64,000 nucleotides of DNA from Halorubrum sodomense (GTDB lineage: Archaea > Halobacteriota > Halobacteria > Halobacteriales > Haloferacaceae). Shown one piece after another: positions 53,985 through 62,221 of this stretch. Where the stretch lies: assembly GCF_900111935.1 (NCBI RefSeq), contig NZ_FOYN01000003.1:221973-285972 (forward strand), in the 5' to 3' direction. A program made the translations under genes and the position numbers. Position 1 is the stretch's first letter. The number at the start of each line of letters is the position of its first letter. The notes beneath the pieces were generated by a model that did no database searches, was not told where the DNA came from, and saw only the letters and a list, made by a program, of their open reading frames with translations.

Positions 53985-54581
53985 ATGGAGAAACCGGACC
54001 GCGCTCCGCAGTCGGCGTCGGAGTCGTCATCCGAGTCTCCGTCGGCGTCGGAATCGGCACCGGGGTCGATGTCGGAATCGGCACCGGGGTCTTCGTCCAC
54101 CAGCAGTCGCGCCGAGTGGCTCCTCGTCGCCGCGCTGCTCGCGGTCCCGATGGCGGTCGTCCCCGGCGACTCGACCCCGACGCTGGTGAGCCTCTGGGGA
54201 TTCGTGACGCTCGGCGGCGACGCCGGGGGACTCGGCGTCGGCGGGTATCCGGTGTGGGCGTACTTCCTCGACCAGCCGCGGCCGTTCGCACGGCTCCCGC
54301 CGTCGATCCGGGCGTGGCCGCTCGCGGTGGGCTTCCACCTGCTCGCGACCGGGAGCGCCACGAGCGGGGTCGCGATCGGACGCGAGGACCGCCGGGTGAC
54401 GGGCGGCCTGCTCGTGCTCGCGGCGGCCGCGACGCTGTGGGTGGCGGCGGGGCTCGGCGTCCGGTTCGGCGTCGGCGCGACCGCCGGCTGGTTCGCCGTC
54501 CTCCCCGCGGGTGCGGTCGCGACGCTCGCCGTCGCGGTCGGTGCGTACGCGGGGGACCTCCGGCGAGTGGTCGTTCGCTGA
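53985..54581 (+). CDS. Polytopic membrane protein, possibly TIGR04206-like
   Basis: A 198-residue protein. The first ~40 residues are Ser/Glu/Pro-rich and disordered, with two GSMSESAPGS-like duplications. Four hydrophobic segments follow from about residue 44. RPFARLPPSIRAWPLAVGFHLLATGSAT resembles a haloarchaeal membrane family I recall as TIGR04206. No function known. The stop is about 80 bases before the ZIP transporter gene. Confidence 0.6.
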   Translation: MEKPDRAPQSASESSSESPSASESAPGSMSESAPGSSSTSSRAEWLLVAALLAVPMAVVPGDSTPTLVSLWGFVTLGGDAGGLGVGGYPVWAYFLDQPRPFARLPPSIRAWPLAVGFHLLATGSATSGVAIGREDRRVTGGLLVLAAAATLWVAAGLGVRFGVGATAGWFAVLPAGAVATLAVAVGAYAGDLRRVVVR

Positions 54582-54659
54582 CCGCGATCCGGCGACGGCC
54601 GCCGACCTCCCGCGTCCGCTTCCCGGCCCTTTATCAGCTCGTGCGTGGTTTCGGACCGC

Positions 54660-55553
54660 ATGACGACGCTCGTATCGGTCCTCTCCGTGACGACCGTCGC
54701 GGGGCTCGCGACCGGTCTCGGGGCGCTCCCCGTCTTTTTCCGGGCCCGGGTGACGCATCGCGTCTACGACGCCGCCCTCGGACTGGCGGCCGGGCTGATG
54801 GTCGCCGCCAGCGTGTTCGGCCTCGTGATCCCCGGCATGGAGGAGGGGACGCTCCGCGCGGTGATGGCGGGGGTCCTCCTCGGCGGCGGGGCGCTGCTCG
54901 GCGGGAACTACCTCATCCCGCACCTCCACGCCGAGTATCGGGAGTGGTTCGCGGAGGGCGGCGCGACCGCCGACGACGCCGCGGTGATGGAGCCGCCGGC
55001 CGAAGACTCGCTCGTCGAGCCCGACGAGGGGACCGAAGGGAGCGGCGCCGCCGGCGAGGGACCGACCGACGAGGAGAAAGGAATCCTCGCCGAGCGCGAG
55101 TCGTCGCTCCGGAAGGCGCTGCTCATCGGCGGGGCGATCACCCTCCACAACGCGCCCGAAGGCCTCGCCATCGGCGTCGCGTTCGCGTCCGGCCTGAACG
55201 AGGTGGCGCTGTTGCTCGCGGTCGTGATCGGCCTCCAGAACGTCCCGGACGGGTTCGCGTTCGCGGTGCCGATGGCCGAGACGGGCATGTCGAACCTCCG
55301 GGTGGTCTGGTACACCACCCTCTCGGGGGTCGTCCCGCAGGTCGTCGCGTCCGTCTTCGGCTACTCGCTCGTCGGGCTCGGGTCCGGGCTGTTCCCGTTG
55401 TCGTCCGGGTTCGCGGCCGGGGCGATGCTCGCGGTCGTCTTCCGGGAGCTGATCCCCTCCTCGCACGGCCACGGGCACGCCGACGCCGCGACCGGGGCGT
55501 TCCTCGTGGGGTTCGTGCTGCTCGTCGTCGTCGACGCCGTCGTCGTGGTGTGA
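54660..55553 (+). CDS. ZIP family metal transporter
   Basis: A 297-residue transporter with about seven to eight membrane helices. The ZIP signature in helix IV is AITLHNAPEGLAIGVAF and helix V is VVIGLQNVPDGFAFAVP, with paired His/Asn/Glu metal ligands. An acidic cytoplasmic loop (residues about 100-160) lies between helices III and IV. ZIP proteins import Zn, Fe or other divalent ions. A TATA-like CTTTATCAG at 54629-54637 lies about 27 bases upstream of ATG 54660. The His-rich SSHGHGHAD near residue 275 may hold metal. Confidence 0.9.
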   Translation: MTTLVSVLSVTTVAGLATGLGALPVFFRARVTHRVYDAALGLAAGLMVAASVFGLVIPGMEEGTLRAVMAGVLLGGGALLGGNYLIPHLHAEYREWFAEGGATADDAAVMEPPAEDSLVEPDEGTEGSGAAGEGPTDEEKGILAERESSLRKALLIGGAITLHNAPEGLAIGVAFASGLNEVALLLAVVIGLQNVPDGFAFAVPMAETGMSNLRVVWYTTLSGVVPQVVASVFGYSLVGLGSGLFPLSSGFAAGAMLAVVFRELIPSSHGHGHADAATGAFLVGFVLLVVVDAVVVV

Positions 55554-55604
55554 GCCGCACGGACGCGCGACGCCTTTTCAACGCGCCAGTCCCTGCCTCC
55601 GACC

Positions 55605-55814
55605 ATGTCCACGACCGTGTCGACGCCCGAGGGCGACGAGACCTGCGCGTACTGCGGCTCGCGGATCTTCGACCACGATCCGATCTGCGTGCGCGACTGC
55701 GACGACGGCTGCGGCTCGCCGTCGTACTTCTGTAACTACGCGTGCCTCGCGGCGCACGTCGACGAGAACGACCTCACCGCGGGGAACGCCTGCGAGTGGT
55801 CGCCCGGGGAGTAG
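55605..55814 (+). CDS. Small cysteine-rich zinc-finger protein
   Basis: A 69-residue protein with CAYCGSRIFDHDPICVRDCDDGCGSPSYFCNYACLAAHV: eight cysteines in CxxC and CxxxC spacing and one His, fit for one or two zinc sites. Similar short proteins (DUF7576 type, from memory) are common in haloarchaea with unknown role. Convergent with chorismate synthase. Confidence 0.65.
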   Translation: MSTTVSTPEGDETCAYCGSRIFDHDPICVRDCDDGCGSPSYFCNYACLAAHVDENDLTAGNACEWSPGE

Positions 55815-55841
55815 GAGGACCGGTCTGCGAGGGGTCCGTCC

Positions 55842-57029
55842 TCACTCGTTCCGCGGGCTGCTCGGGTGGTAGTCGGTGTCGTACTCGCCGGGGTTCCCGT
55901 CGACGCGGTCGGGGTTGATCCGGCCCGCGAGCAGCATGAAGTCGAGGACGGTACAGTAGAGCATCGCCTCGACGACGGGGACCGCCCGCGGCGGGAGGAC
56001 CGGGTCGTGGCGGCCGACGACCTGGATCTCCTTCTCCTCGCCCGTCTCCCAGTCGGCGGAGCGCTGCTTCTTGGGGATCGAGGTGGGCGCGTGCCACGTC
56101 GCCTCGCCGTAGATGGGTTCGCCCGTGGTGATCCCGCCCTGGAGCCCGCCGTGGTCGTTCCCCTCTGGGACCGGGTCGCCCTCGTCGCTCTCGACGTGGT
56201 CGAACGACTCGCCGTCGTCGAACGTCCAGTCCTCGTTGCGCTCGCTGCCCGTCACGTCGACGGCGTCTCTCCCGAGGCCGAACTCGACGCCGGTCGTGGC
56301 CGGAATCGAGAACATCGCCTGCCCGAGCCGGCTCGGGAACCCGTCGAACCGCGGGGCGCCGAGCCCGCGCGGGACGCCGCGGCACTCGAAGTAGATCGAG
56401 CCGCCGATGGAATCGCCCTTCTCCTGGTACGCCTCGATCAGCTCCTGCATCTCGGCGGCGGCCTCGGGGTCCGCGCAGCGCACGTCGTTCTCCTCGCTGC
56501 GTTCGAGCAGCTGCTCGAAGCTCACCGCGTCGGCCTCGACGTCGCCGATCCGGTTGACGTGGCCCTTGATTTCCACGTCGTACTCGGAGGCGTCGAGGAC
56601 CTGTTCCGCGACCGCGCCGGCCGCGACCCAGTTCACGGTCTCGCGGGCGGAGGAGCGCCCGCCGCCGCCCCAGTTGCGCGTGCCGAACTTCGCGGAGTAG
56701 GTGTAGTCGCCGTGCGAGGGGCGCGGCGCGGTGACGTACGGCTCGTACTTCCCCGAGCGCGCGTCCTTGTTCTGGATCACCATGCCGATCGGCGTCCCGG
56801 TGGTGTAGCCGTCCTGAACGCCGGAGTTGACGACGACCTCGTCGGGCTCGCCCCGCGAGGTGGTGATCATCGACTGCCCCGGCTTGCGCCGGTCGAGCTG
56901 CGTCTGGATCGCCTCCTCGTCGAGCTCGACGCCCGCGGGCACGCCGGAGACGGTGACGCCCATCGCGTCGCCGTGGCTCTCGCCGTAGGTCGTCAGCTGG
57001 AAGAGTCGGCCGAACCGGTTCCCGTTCAT
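55842..57029 (-). CDS. aroC: Chorismate synthase
   Basis: A 395-residue enzyme, the last step of the shikimate pathway (EPSP to chorismate, needing reduced FMN). It starts MNGNRFGRLFQLTTYGESHG with the conserved His, and has RRKPGQSMITTSRGEPDEV, RPSHGDYTYSAKFG and RNWGGGGRSSARETV, EGNDHGGLQGGITTGEPI and the final PPRAVPVVEAM. A TATA-like box lies at about 57052-57057 on the minus strand, 25 bases before the start. Complete length for an archaeal member. Confidence 0.96.
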   Translation of the reverse strand: MNGNRFGRLFQLTTYGESHGDAMGVTVSGVPAGVELDEEAIQTQLDRRKPGQSMITTSRGEPDEVVVNSGVQDGYTTGTPIGMVIQNKDARSGKYEPYVTAPRPSHGDYTYSAKFGTRNWGGGGRSSARETVNWVAAGAVAEQVLDASEYDVEIKGHVNRIGDVEADAVSFEQLLERSEENDVRCADPEAAAEMQELIEAYQEKGDSIGGSIYFECRGVPRGLGAPRFDGFPSRLGQAMFSIPATTGVEFGLGRDAVDVTGSERNEDWTFDDGESFDHVESDEGDPVPEGNDHGGLQGGITTGEPIYGEATWHAPTSIPKKQRSADWETGEEKEIQVVGRHDPVLPPRAVPVVEAMLYCTVLDFMLLAGRINPDRVDGNPGEYDTDYHPSSPRNE

Positions 57030-57201
57030 ACCGGTACGTGTGGCCGGGGGCATATAGGGGTTGCAATCCGCGCAACGGGTCTCGGTCCGGCGGCTGCCGG
57101 TGGCGGGCCGCTGACGGGTCGCGGCCGCGCCGCGGCGCGGCGGCTCGGCGGCTCGGCGCGCGACCGATGGGGGTATGTAACGGGACCCCGTTGGTCGGAG
57201 C

Positions 57202-57423
57202 GTGCGCGATCGACTCACCTCGGACCTCGGCGTGTACGCCCTTTCGGGCCTGTTCTCGCTCGTCGTCTTCGTCCTCGCACTCGGCATCCTCTCGCGGACG
57301 CTCCCCGACGGGCTCGCGAGCCGACAGCTCGGCGGCCTGATCGTCGGCTACCTGTTGTTCGTCGGCGTCTACACGACGGCGTGGTTCATCTACACCGGGA
57401 TCGACAGCCGCGAAGAAGTCTGA
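57202..57423 (+). CDS. Small two-helix membrane protein
   Basis: A 73-residue protein with GTG start and two hydrophobic helices, VYALSGLFSLVVFVLALGIL and LIVGYLLFVGVYTTAWFIYT. A basic/acidic start (MRDRLTSDLG) precedes them. Function unknown. The region 57030-57201 before it holds only the aroC promoter and a GC-rich stretch. Confidence 0.6.
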   Translation: MRDRLTSDLGVYALSGLFSLVVFVLALGILSRTLPDGLASRQLGGLIVGYLLFVGVYTTAWFIYTGIDSREEV

Positions 57424-57513
57424 CGGGGCGTTTCGGTCGCCTCCCGGTTCCGCTTCCGGACGCCCGGATCCGCCTGCCGAACCGTTTTCACGCCGCCGCG
57501 CGACGGGGCGCGT

Positions 57514-58290
57514 ATGAGTCGAGACACCATCGCCTTCGATGTCGACGACCGCGGGGTCGCGACGATCACGATCGACCGACCCGAACAGCTCAACGCGCTC
57601 ACCGTCGAGACGCTCGAAGCGGTCGAGGGCGCGCTTGACGAGGCGGCCGACCGCGACGCCCGCGTCCTCATGATCGCCGGCGCGGGCGACGAGGCGTTCG
57701 TCGCGGGCGCGGACATCTCCTACATGGTCGATATGTCGACCCCCGAGGCGCAGGCGTACGCCGAGCTCGGCCACCGCGTCGCGGAGGCCATCGAGACGTT
57801 CCCGGCGCCGACGGTCGCCGCGGTCGACGGCTACGCGTTCGGCGGGGGCTGCGAGCTCGCCTTGGCCTGCGACCTGCGGGTCGCCGCCGAGAGCGCGGTG
57901 CTCGGGCAGACCGAGATCGACCTCGGCATCATCCCGGGCTGGGGGGGCACGCAGCGGCTCCCGGCGCTCGTCGGCGACGAGGTCGCCCGCCGGTTGATCT
58001 TCCTCGGCGAGCGGATCGACGCGGCCGAGGCGGCCGAGGTCGGGTTCGTCGGCGAGGTCGTCGCCGACGCCGAGTTCGACGACCGGATCGACGAGCTGGC
58101 CGGGGAGCTGGCCGCGAAGCCCGCGACGGCCCTGCGCGCCGCGAAGGAGGCGCTCAACGCGGCCGGCGAGGGCGCGGGCGCGACCGGGCTCGCCCTCGAA
58201 CGCCGGGCGTGGGCCGGTCTGTTCGGCACGCACGACCAGCGCGAGGGGATGGAGGCGTTCCTAGAGAAGCGCGAGCCGGAGTTCGAGTAG
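57514..58290 (+). CDS. Enoyl-CoA hydratase/isomerase family (crotonase) protein
   Basis: A 258-residue crotonase: [26 protein letters not shown], the oxyanion-hole loop [62 protein letters not shown] with both catalytic glutamate positions present, and [15 protein letters not shown] helix. It probably hydrates enoyl-CoA in fatty acid or amino acid breakdown. 3-Hydroxybutyryl-CoA dehydratase is an option. No pathway neighbours. Confidence 0.9.
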   Translation: MSRDTIAFDVDDRGVATITIDRPEQLNALTVETLEAVEGALDEAADRDARVLMIAGAGDEAFVAGADISYMVDMSTPEAQAYAELGHRVAEAIETFPAPTVAAVDGYAFGGGCELALACDLRVAAESAVLGQTEIDLGIIPGWGGTQRLPALVGDEVARRLIFLGERIDAAEAAEVGFVGEVVADAEFDDRIDELAGELAAKPATALRAAKEALNAAGEGAGATGLALERRAWAGLFGTHDQREGMEAFLEKREPEFE

Positions 58291-58391
58291 GACGAGGCTC
58301 GAACCGCAGTGGTTGGCGCGCGCCTCCGAGCGGCCGCCGAAGGCGGCTGCGAGGAGCACGCGCGAGGGAGTCGCGAACGCCCGCAGGGCGT

Positions 58392-58562
58392 GAGCGACGA
58401 GGCTGGGAAGGCGTGAGGTGCGGAGCGGTGCTGTGCTGGGCGGGGCTCAAAGGGGCAGTCGCGAGGACGAAGACGCGCGACGCAAGCACTGGAACGAGGG
58501 AGCGCCAGCGACCGAGTGAAGCGCACAGCGAGCGCATCGAGTCCTCGCGACTGGGGCTTTGG
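58392..58562 (+). ncRNA. Structured repeat, copy 1 (candidate structured RNA or hairpin element)
   Basis: A GC-rich intergenic repeat whose second half forms a hairpin. Stem arms CAGTCGCGAGGA (58456-58467) and TCCTCGCGACTG (58542-58553) are perfectly complementary. They enclose a conserved core with GCGACGCAAGCACTGG and GCGACCGAGTGAAGCGC. Left of the stem is a conserved lead ending GGGGCTCAAAGGGG. The inverted copy at 59328-59487 has a different but again perfectly paired stem. No ORF is supported. Bases 58291-58391 carry further GC-rich imperfect repeats. Confidence 0.6.
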
Positions 58563-58647
58563 CGGTGTTGGCTGGAGCGTCATCGCTCGTCGCGTGCCGT
58601 GTCCTGTACCGTGCGATCGAGGTTCACGGAATCGGGGGATCGCCACG

Positions 58648-58658
58648 CTTTATTAATC
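58648..58658 (+). promoter_or_regulatory. TATA-like box of the phosphoribosyltransferase gene
   Basis: CTTTATTAATC is centred about 25 bases before the ATG at 58677, as for leaderless transcription. Confidence 0.6.
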
Positions 58659-58676
58659 CGCCCGAGTACCCGCGAC

Positions 58677-59246
58677 ATGGACCAGTTGCGGCAGTCGCTC
58701 CTCGACGCGCCGATCATCGAGAAAGGCGAGTACCAGTACTTCGTCCACCCGATCAGCGACGGCGTCCCCATGCTTGAACCGGAGCTGCTCCGGGAGATCG
58801 TCATCCGGCTGATCCGGAAGGCGGACTTGGAGAACGTCGACAAGATAGTCACCCCCGCGGCGATGGGGATCCACATCTCGACCGCGCTCTCGCTGATGAC
58901 CGACATCCCGCTCGTCGTCATTCGCAAGCGCCAGTACGGCCTCGACGGCGAGGTCCCGCTGTTCCAAGAGACAGGGTACTCCGAGTCGGAAATGTACATC
59001 AACGACGTAGAGGCGGGCGACCGCGTGCTCGTCTTAGACGACGTGCTCTCGACGGGCGGCACGATGAAGGCCATCCTCGACGCGCTCACCGACGAGGTCG
59101 GCGCGGAGATCGTCGACGTCGTCGCCGTGATCAAGAAGGCCGGCGAAAACGAGCTCGACGACACCGACTACAACGTGAAGACGCTGATCAACGTCACCGT
59201 CGAGGACGGCGAGGTCGTGATCGTGGACGCGCAGGGCGACGAATAA
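58677..59246 (+). CDS. hpt: Purine phosphoribosyltransferase (HGPRTase-like)
   Basis: A 189-residue PRTase: [38 protein letters not shown] near the middle and the PRPP-binding loop [23 protein letters not shown]. It matches archaeal hypoxanthine/guanine (or adenine-type) phosphoribosyltransferases in purine salvage. The start follows a good TATA box and gives the usual [15 protein letters not shown]-terminus. The gene is bracketed by two inverted copies of a structured repeat, an arrangement that could move or exchange it as a unit. Confidence 0.88.
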   Translation: MDQLRQSLLDAPIIEKGEYQYFVHPISDGVPMLEPELLREIVIRLIRKADLENVDKIVTPAAMGIHISTALSLMTDIPLVVIRKRQYGLDGEVPLFQETGYSESEMYINDVEAGDRVLVLDDVLSTGGTMKAILDALTDEVGAEIVDVVAVIKKAGENELDDTDYNVKTLINVTVEDGEVVIVDAQGDE

Positions 59247-59327
59247 ATAACCGCTGTCGGTGATGCGGGAAGCGCCGCGAAGGCACCGGCCGCTTGTTTA
59301 TAAATTACTGCTCGTTCGGCGAACGTC

Positions 59328-59487
59328 TCCAAAGCCCCAGCCGGGAGGCGCGCGCACGCTCGCTGCGCGCTTCACTCGGTCGCTTACGCTCCCTCGTTCC
59401 AGTGCTTGCGTCGCCTGTGCGCGCCTCCCGGCTGCCCCTTTGAGTCCCGCCCAGCACAGCACCTCACACCTCCCCAGCCTCGCGGCT
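59328..59487 (-). ncRNA. Structured repeat, copy 2, inverted relative to copy 1
   Basis: Reading the minus strand, the order of parts is the same as in copy 1: GAGGCTGGGGAGG lead, GGGCGGGACTCAAAGGGG, stem, core, stem, CTGGGGCTTTGGA. The stem arms are CAGCCGGGAGGCGCGC (59338-59353 on the plus strand) and GCGCGCCTCCCGGCTG (59419-59434), 16 perfect pairs. The core between is nearly identical to copy 1 while the arms differ in both sequence and length. The rest of 59247-59674 contains no gene, only GC-rich flank and a TATA-like TCAATTATAAACC at about 59593. Confidence 0.6.
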
Positions 59488-59674
59488 CCCTCCGCGTCGC
59501 TCCGGTCGCCGCGTCCAGCGAGGGACCGTCGGTCTCTCACTACTCGCGCCCTGCCGGGCGCTCGGAGGCGCGCGCCGACCGCACCGCCGCGGTCAATTAT
59601 AAACCCCCCGCCGTCCCTCGTCGCTGCCGGGCGCGGGCGTCTTTTGTGTCGCGGCCGCGAACGGGGAAGCGAAC

Positions 59675-60352
59675 ATGACCAGCGCGCTGTTCGTCGTGAG
59701 CGAAGAGGGGTACTGGGCCGAGGAGTGTATCGAGCCGCTGACCACGCTCGAATCGGAGGGCGTCGACGTGACCGTCGCGACCCCCTCCGGGTCGCCGCCG
59801 GTCGTCGACGAGCGCTCGCTGGACCCGGAGGCCGCGGGCGGCGAGGAGGTCGTCGCGGAGTACCGCGAGATCGACGCGGAACACCCCGAACTGACCGACC
59901 CGGCGCCGGTCGCGACGGTCGACGCCGCGGACTACGACGCGGTCGTCTTCCCCGGCGGCCACGGCACCGTCTGGGACGTGAACCAGGACCGCCACGCCCG
60001 ACAGCTGCTGCTCGACGCGGTCGCGGGCGAGGATGGCGTCGCCCTCGTCGTCTGCCACGCGGTGGGTATCCTCGCGTTCACGAACGAGGCCGACGGGACG
60101 CCGCTCGTCGAGGGACGCGCAGTCACCGGATTCCCGAACGAGTGGGAGGCGGACATCGTCAACGAGGACGACGTGATGCCCGACGGCCGGAAGCTCCCGT
60201 ACTGGGTCGAAGACGAGGTCGTCCTCGCGGGCGCCGACTTCGACGCCGAGCTCGACGCCGACGAGAGCGTCACGGTCGACGGCGACCTGATCACCGCCCG
60301 CGGTCCGGGCTCCTCGTCGGCTGCGGCCGCGACGCTGCTCGACGAGCTGTAG
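59675..60352 (+). CDS. DJ-1/PfpI family protein (Hsp31/YajL-like)
   Basis: A 225-residue protein: ALFVVSEEGYWAEECIEPLTTLESEGVDVTVATPSG, YDAVVFPGGHGTVWDV, and the nucleophile elbow VALVVCHAVGILAFT with Cys127. A late ADESVTVDGDLITARGPGSSSAAAATLLDEL matches the family end. Members act as glyoxalase III/deglycase, chaperone or amidase. The E-A-x-x-H pattern typical of Hsp31 is not fully clear, so activity is not assigned. Confidence 0.88.
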   Translation: MTSALFVVSEEGYWAEECIEPLTTLESEGVDVTVATPSGSPPVVDERSLDPEAAGGEEVVAEYREIDAEHPELTDPAPVATVDAADYDAVVFPGGHGTVWDVNQDRHARQLLLDAVAGEDGVALVVCHAVGILAFTNEADGTPLVEGRAVTGFPNEWEADIVNEDDVMPDGRKLPYWVEDEVVLAGADFDAELDADESVTVDGDLITARGPGSSSAAAATLLDEL

Positions 60353-60388
60353 GCGCGCCGCTCTGCGGTCGCGGCCCGCCCTCTCCCG

Positions 60389-60700
60389 CTATCGGATCAC
60401 GAACGCCGGCTCCTCGATCCGCTCGCTCCTACACTCGGGACACCGCGACGGGTCGTTGACCGGGTCGTCGAAGCCGTCGAACCCGCAGTCGCGGCAGGTC
60501 GGCGGCGCGACGAGGAACTCCTCGTCCGCGCCCCCGCCTCCGTCGCCGTCGGGTCCGTCGCCGTCGGTCACCGACCGCGAGACGTGTTCGAGGTGCTCGT
60601 ACACGACGGGCGTCGGCAGCGACAGCGTCTCCGCGAGGTCGCTCGCGGTCCGGGGATCCTCGCGGAGCGCGTCGGCGATCCGCTGGCGGGTCGTCTCCAT
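60389..60700 (-). CDS. Winged-helix regulator with C-terminal zinc ribbon
   Basis: A 103-residue protein: TRQRIADALREDPRTASDLAETLSLPTPVVYEHLEHVSRSV is a winged HTH, then a Gly/Asp linker, then a zinc ribbon CRDCGFDGFDDPVNDPSRCPECRSERIEEPAFVI. This design is a common haloarchaeal putative transcription regulator. ATG 60700 is the start because the HTH begins there and upstream codons are shared with noncoding GC-rich DNA. Confidence 0.8.
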   Translation of the reverse strand: METTRQRIADALREDPRTASDLAETLSLPTPVVYEHLEHVSRSVTDGDGPDGDGGGGADEEFLVAPPTCRDCGFDGFDDPVNDPSRCPECRSERIEEPAFVIR

Positions 60701-60830
60701 GGGCGGGATTCGACGGCGACGAGCAAAACCGTCCGGGATCGCGACGCCGAGCCGAGGCGTCAGCGGCACGCGCGACCGCGACCATGACACGGGCACAAGA
60801 GGTATGTCACCGGGGTGAGAGGGAGTGGGT

Positions 60831-61805
60831 ATGAAAGCCGTCGTACTCGCGGGTGGCTACGCGACCAGACTGTGGCCGATCACCGAACACCGGCCGAAGA
60901 TGTTCCTGCCGGTCGGAGAGAACACCGTCATCGACGAGATATTCGAGGACCTGGAGGCGGACGACCGCGTCGACGAGGTGTTCGTCTCGACGAACGAGCG
61001 CTTCGCCGACACGTTCGCGGAGTACCTCGCCGACAGCCCCTTCGAGAAGCCGACGCTCTCGGTCGAGGAGACGGTCGAGGAGGACGAGAAGTTCGGCGTC
61101 GTGGGGGCGCTCGAGCAGCTCGTCGACCGCGAGGACGTCGACGACGACCTGATCGTCGTCGCCGGCGACAACATGATCAGCTTCGACCTGGCGGACTTCA
61201 CCGATTTCTTCGAGGACAAGGGCACCCCGACGCTGGCCGCCTACGACGTGGGCGACCGCGAGCGCGCGAAGTCGTACGGGCTCGTCCAGTTGGACGGCGA
61301 CGAGGTGATCGACTTCCAGGAGAAGCCCGACGACCCGCAGTCGACGCTCGTCTCCATCGCCTGCTACGCGTTCCCAGCGGAGACGCTCCCGAAGCTCACG
61401 ACGTACCTCGACGACGACAACAACCCGGACGAGCCGGGCTGGTTCCTCCAGTGGCTCCAGCAGCGCGGCGCGGTCCACGCGTACACCTTCGACGGCGCGT
61501 GGTTCGACATCGGCACCGCCGACAGCTACCTTGACGCGGTCGAGTACGCGCTCGACGGCGGCACGCTCGTCGCCGACGACGCGACCGTCGAGGGGAGCAA
61601 CCTCGGCGACGTGGTCCACGTGATGTCGGGCGCGACCGTGACCGACTCGACGCTCGAACGCGCCGTCGTCTTCGAGGACGCGACGATCACCGACTCGGAG
61701 GTCCGCAACTCCGTGATCGACACGGGCGCCACCCTGGAGGGCGTCGACCTCTCGGGCGCGCTCATCGGCTCGTACACCTCGATCACCGAGGGCGACGACT
61801 TCTAA
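60831..61805 (+). CDS. NDP-sugar nucleotidyltransferase (RmlA/GlmU N-domain type)
   Basis: A 324-residue protein: MKAVVLAGGYATRLWPITEHRPKMFLPVGENTVIDEIF, DDLIVVAGDNMISFDLADF, YGLVQLDGDEVIDFQEKPDDPQS and GAWFDIGTADSYLDAVEYALDGG. A short hexapeptide-type tail (ATVTDSTLERAVVFEDATITDSEVRNSVI) ends it. It is the third sugar nucleotidyltransferase of the window, with glucose-1-P uridylyl- or thymidylyltransferase as likely reaction. An in-frame GTG at 60825 is a possible start; ATG 60831 fits the family. Confidence 0.88.
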   Translation: MKAVVLAGGYATRLWPITEHRPKMFLPVGENTVIDEIFEDLEADDRVDEVFVSTNERFADTFAEYLADSPFEKPTLSVEETVEEDEKFGVVGALEQLVDREDVDDDLIVVAGDNMISFDLADFTDFFEDKGTPTLAAYDVGDRERAKSYGLVQLDGDEVIDFQEKPDDPQSTLVSIACYAFPAETLPKLTTYLDDDNNPDEPGWFLQWLQQRGAVHAYTFDGAWFDIGTADSYLDAVEYALDGGTLVADDATVEGSNLGDVVHVMSGATVTDSTLERAVVFEDATITDSEVRNSVIDTGATLEGVDLSGALIGSYTSITEGDDF

Positions 61806-61858
61806 GCTGACTCCGCGGTTCGGGCGTCCTTTCCTCCGAATTCCGGTTCCGACCCCGC

Positions 61859-61952
61859 CAGTCTGTACCGGACCCGTCAGTCCGTGCCAGCCAACTCAGT
61901 CCGTGCCAGCCAGGTCAGTCTGTGCCAGTCCGGTCAGTCCGTGCCGGCCTGC
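61859..61952. repeat. 19-base tandem repeat, five units
   Basis: The unit TCAGTCCGTGCCAGCCAGG recurs at 61877, 61896, 61915 and 61934 with a diverged first copy at 61859. Period is exactly 19. The last unit contains the stop codon of the small zinc-finger gene on the minus strand. A variable-number repeat is likely. Not CRISPR: there are no unique spacers. Confidence 0.85.
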
Positions 61953-62137
61953 TCGTGCGTGTGGTGGTAGCAGTCGAGGACGGGGTCGCCGTCGTCGGTC
62001 GCGGGGTAGAAACACACCCGCTGGTAGCGCTCGTTGTCCAGCAGGTTCGCCACGAAGCCGTCGGCGTGTCGCGAGACCGAGTCGTACGGGTCGCCGCAGG
62101 CGGGGCAGTTCGCCGGCGGGTCGTCGGGGACGTACAT
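61934..62137 (-). CDS. Small zinc-finger-like protein
   Basis: A 67-residue protein: NCPACGDPYDSVSRHADGFVANLLDNERYQRVCFYPATDDGDPVLDCYHHTH. CxxC at the N-terminus with later Cys and His-His-x-His could bind zinc. Its C-terminus (EQAGTD) is encoded by the 19-base repeat array. Haloarchaeal, function unknown. Confidence 0.65.
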   Translation of the reverse strand: MYVPDDPPANCPACGDPYDSVSRHADGFVANLLDNERYQRVCFYPATDDGDPVLDCYHHTHEQAGTD

Positions 62138-62221
62138 GCGGCGCGGTCGTCGGTGGTACGGCCGCGAGCGGGAAAACGACCGCGCCGAACGGGGATTCTT
62201 CGAGGCCGTCGGTCGAGGGGC

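Noticed and set aside
53183..55735. An 850-codon plus-strand frame
   Set aside because: It crosses three recognised genes in other frames and is Arg-rich throughout.
57100..57170. A GC-rich stretch as a further copy of the structured repeat
   Set aside because: It lacks the core words GCGACGCAAGCACTGG and GACCGAGTGAAGCG.
61859..61952. CRISPR-like array
   Set aside because: Units are contiguous 19-mers without spacers; no cas genes nearby.
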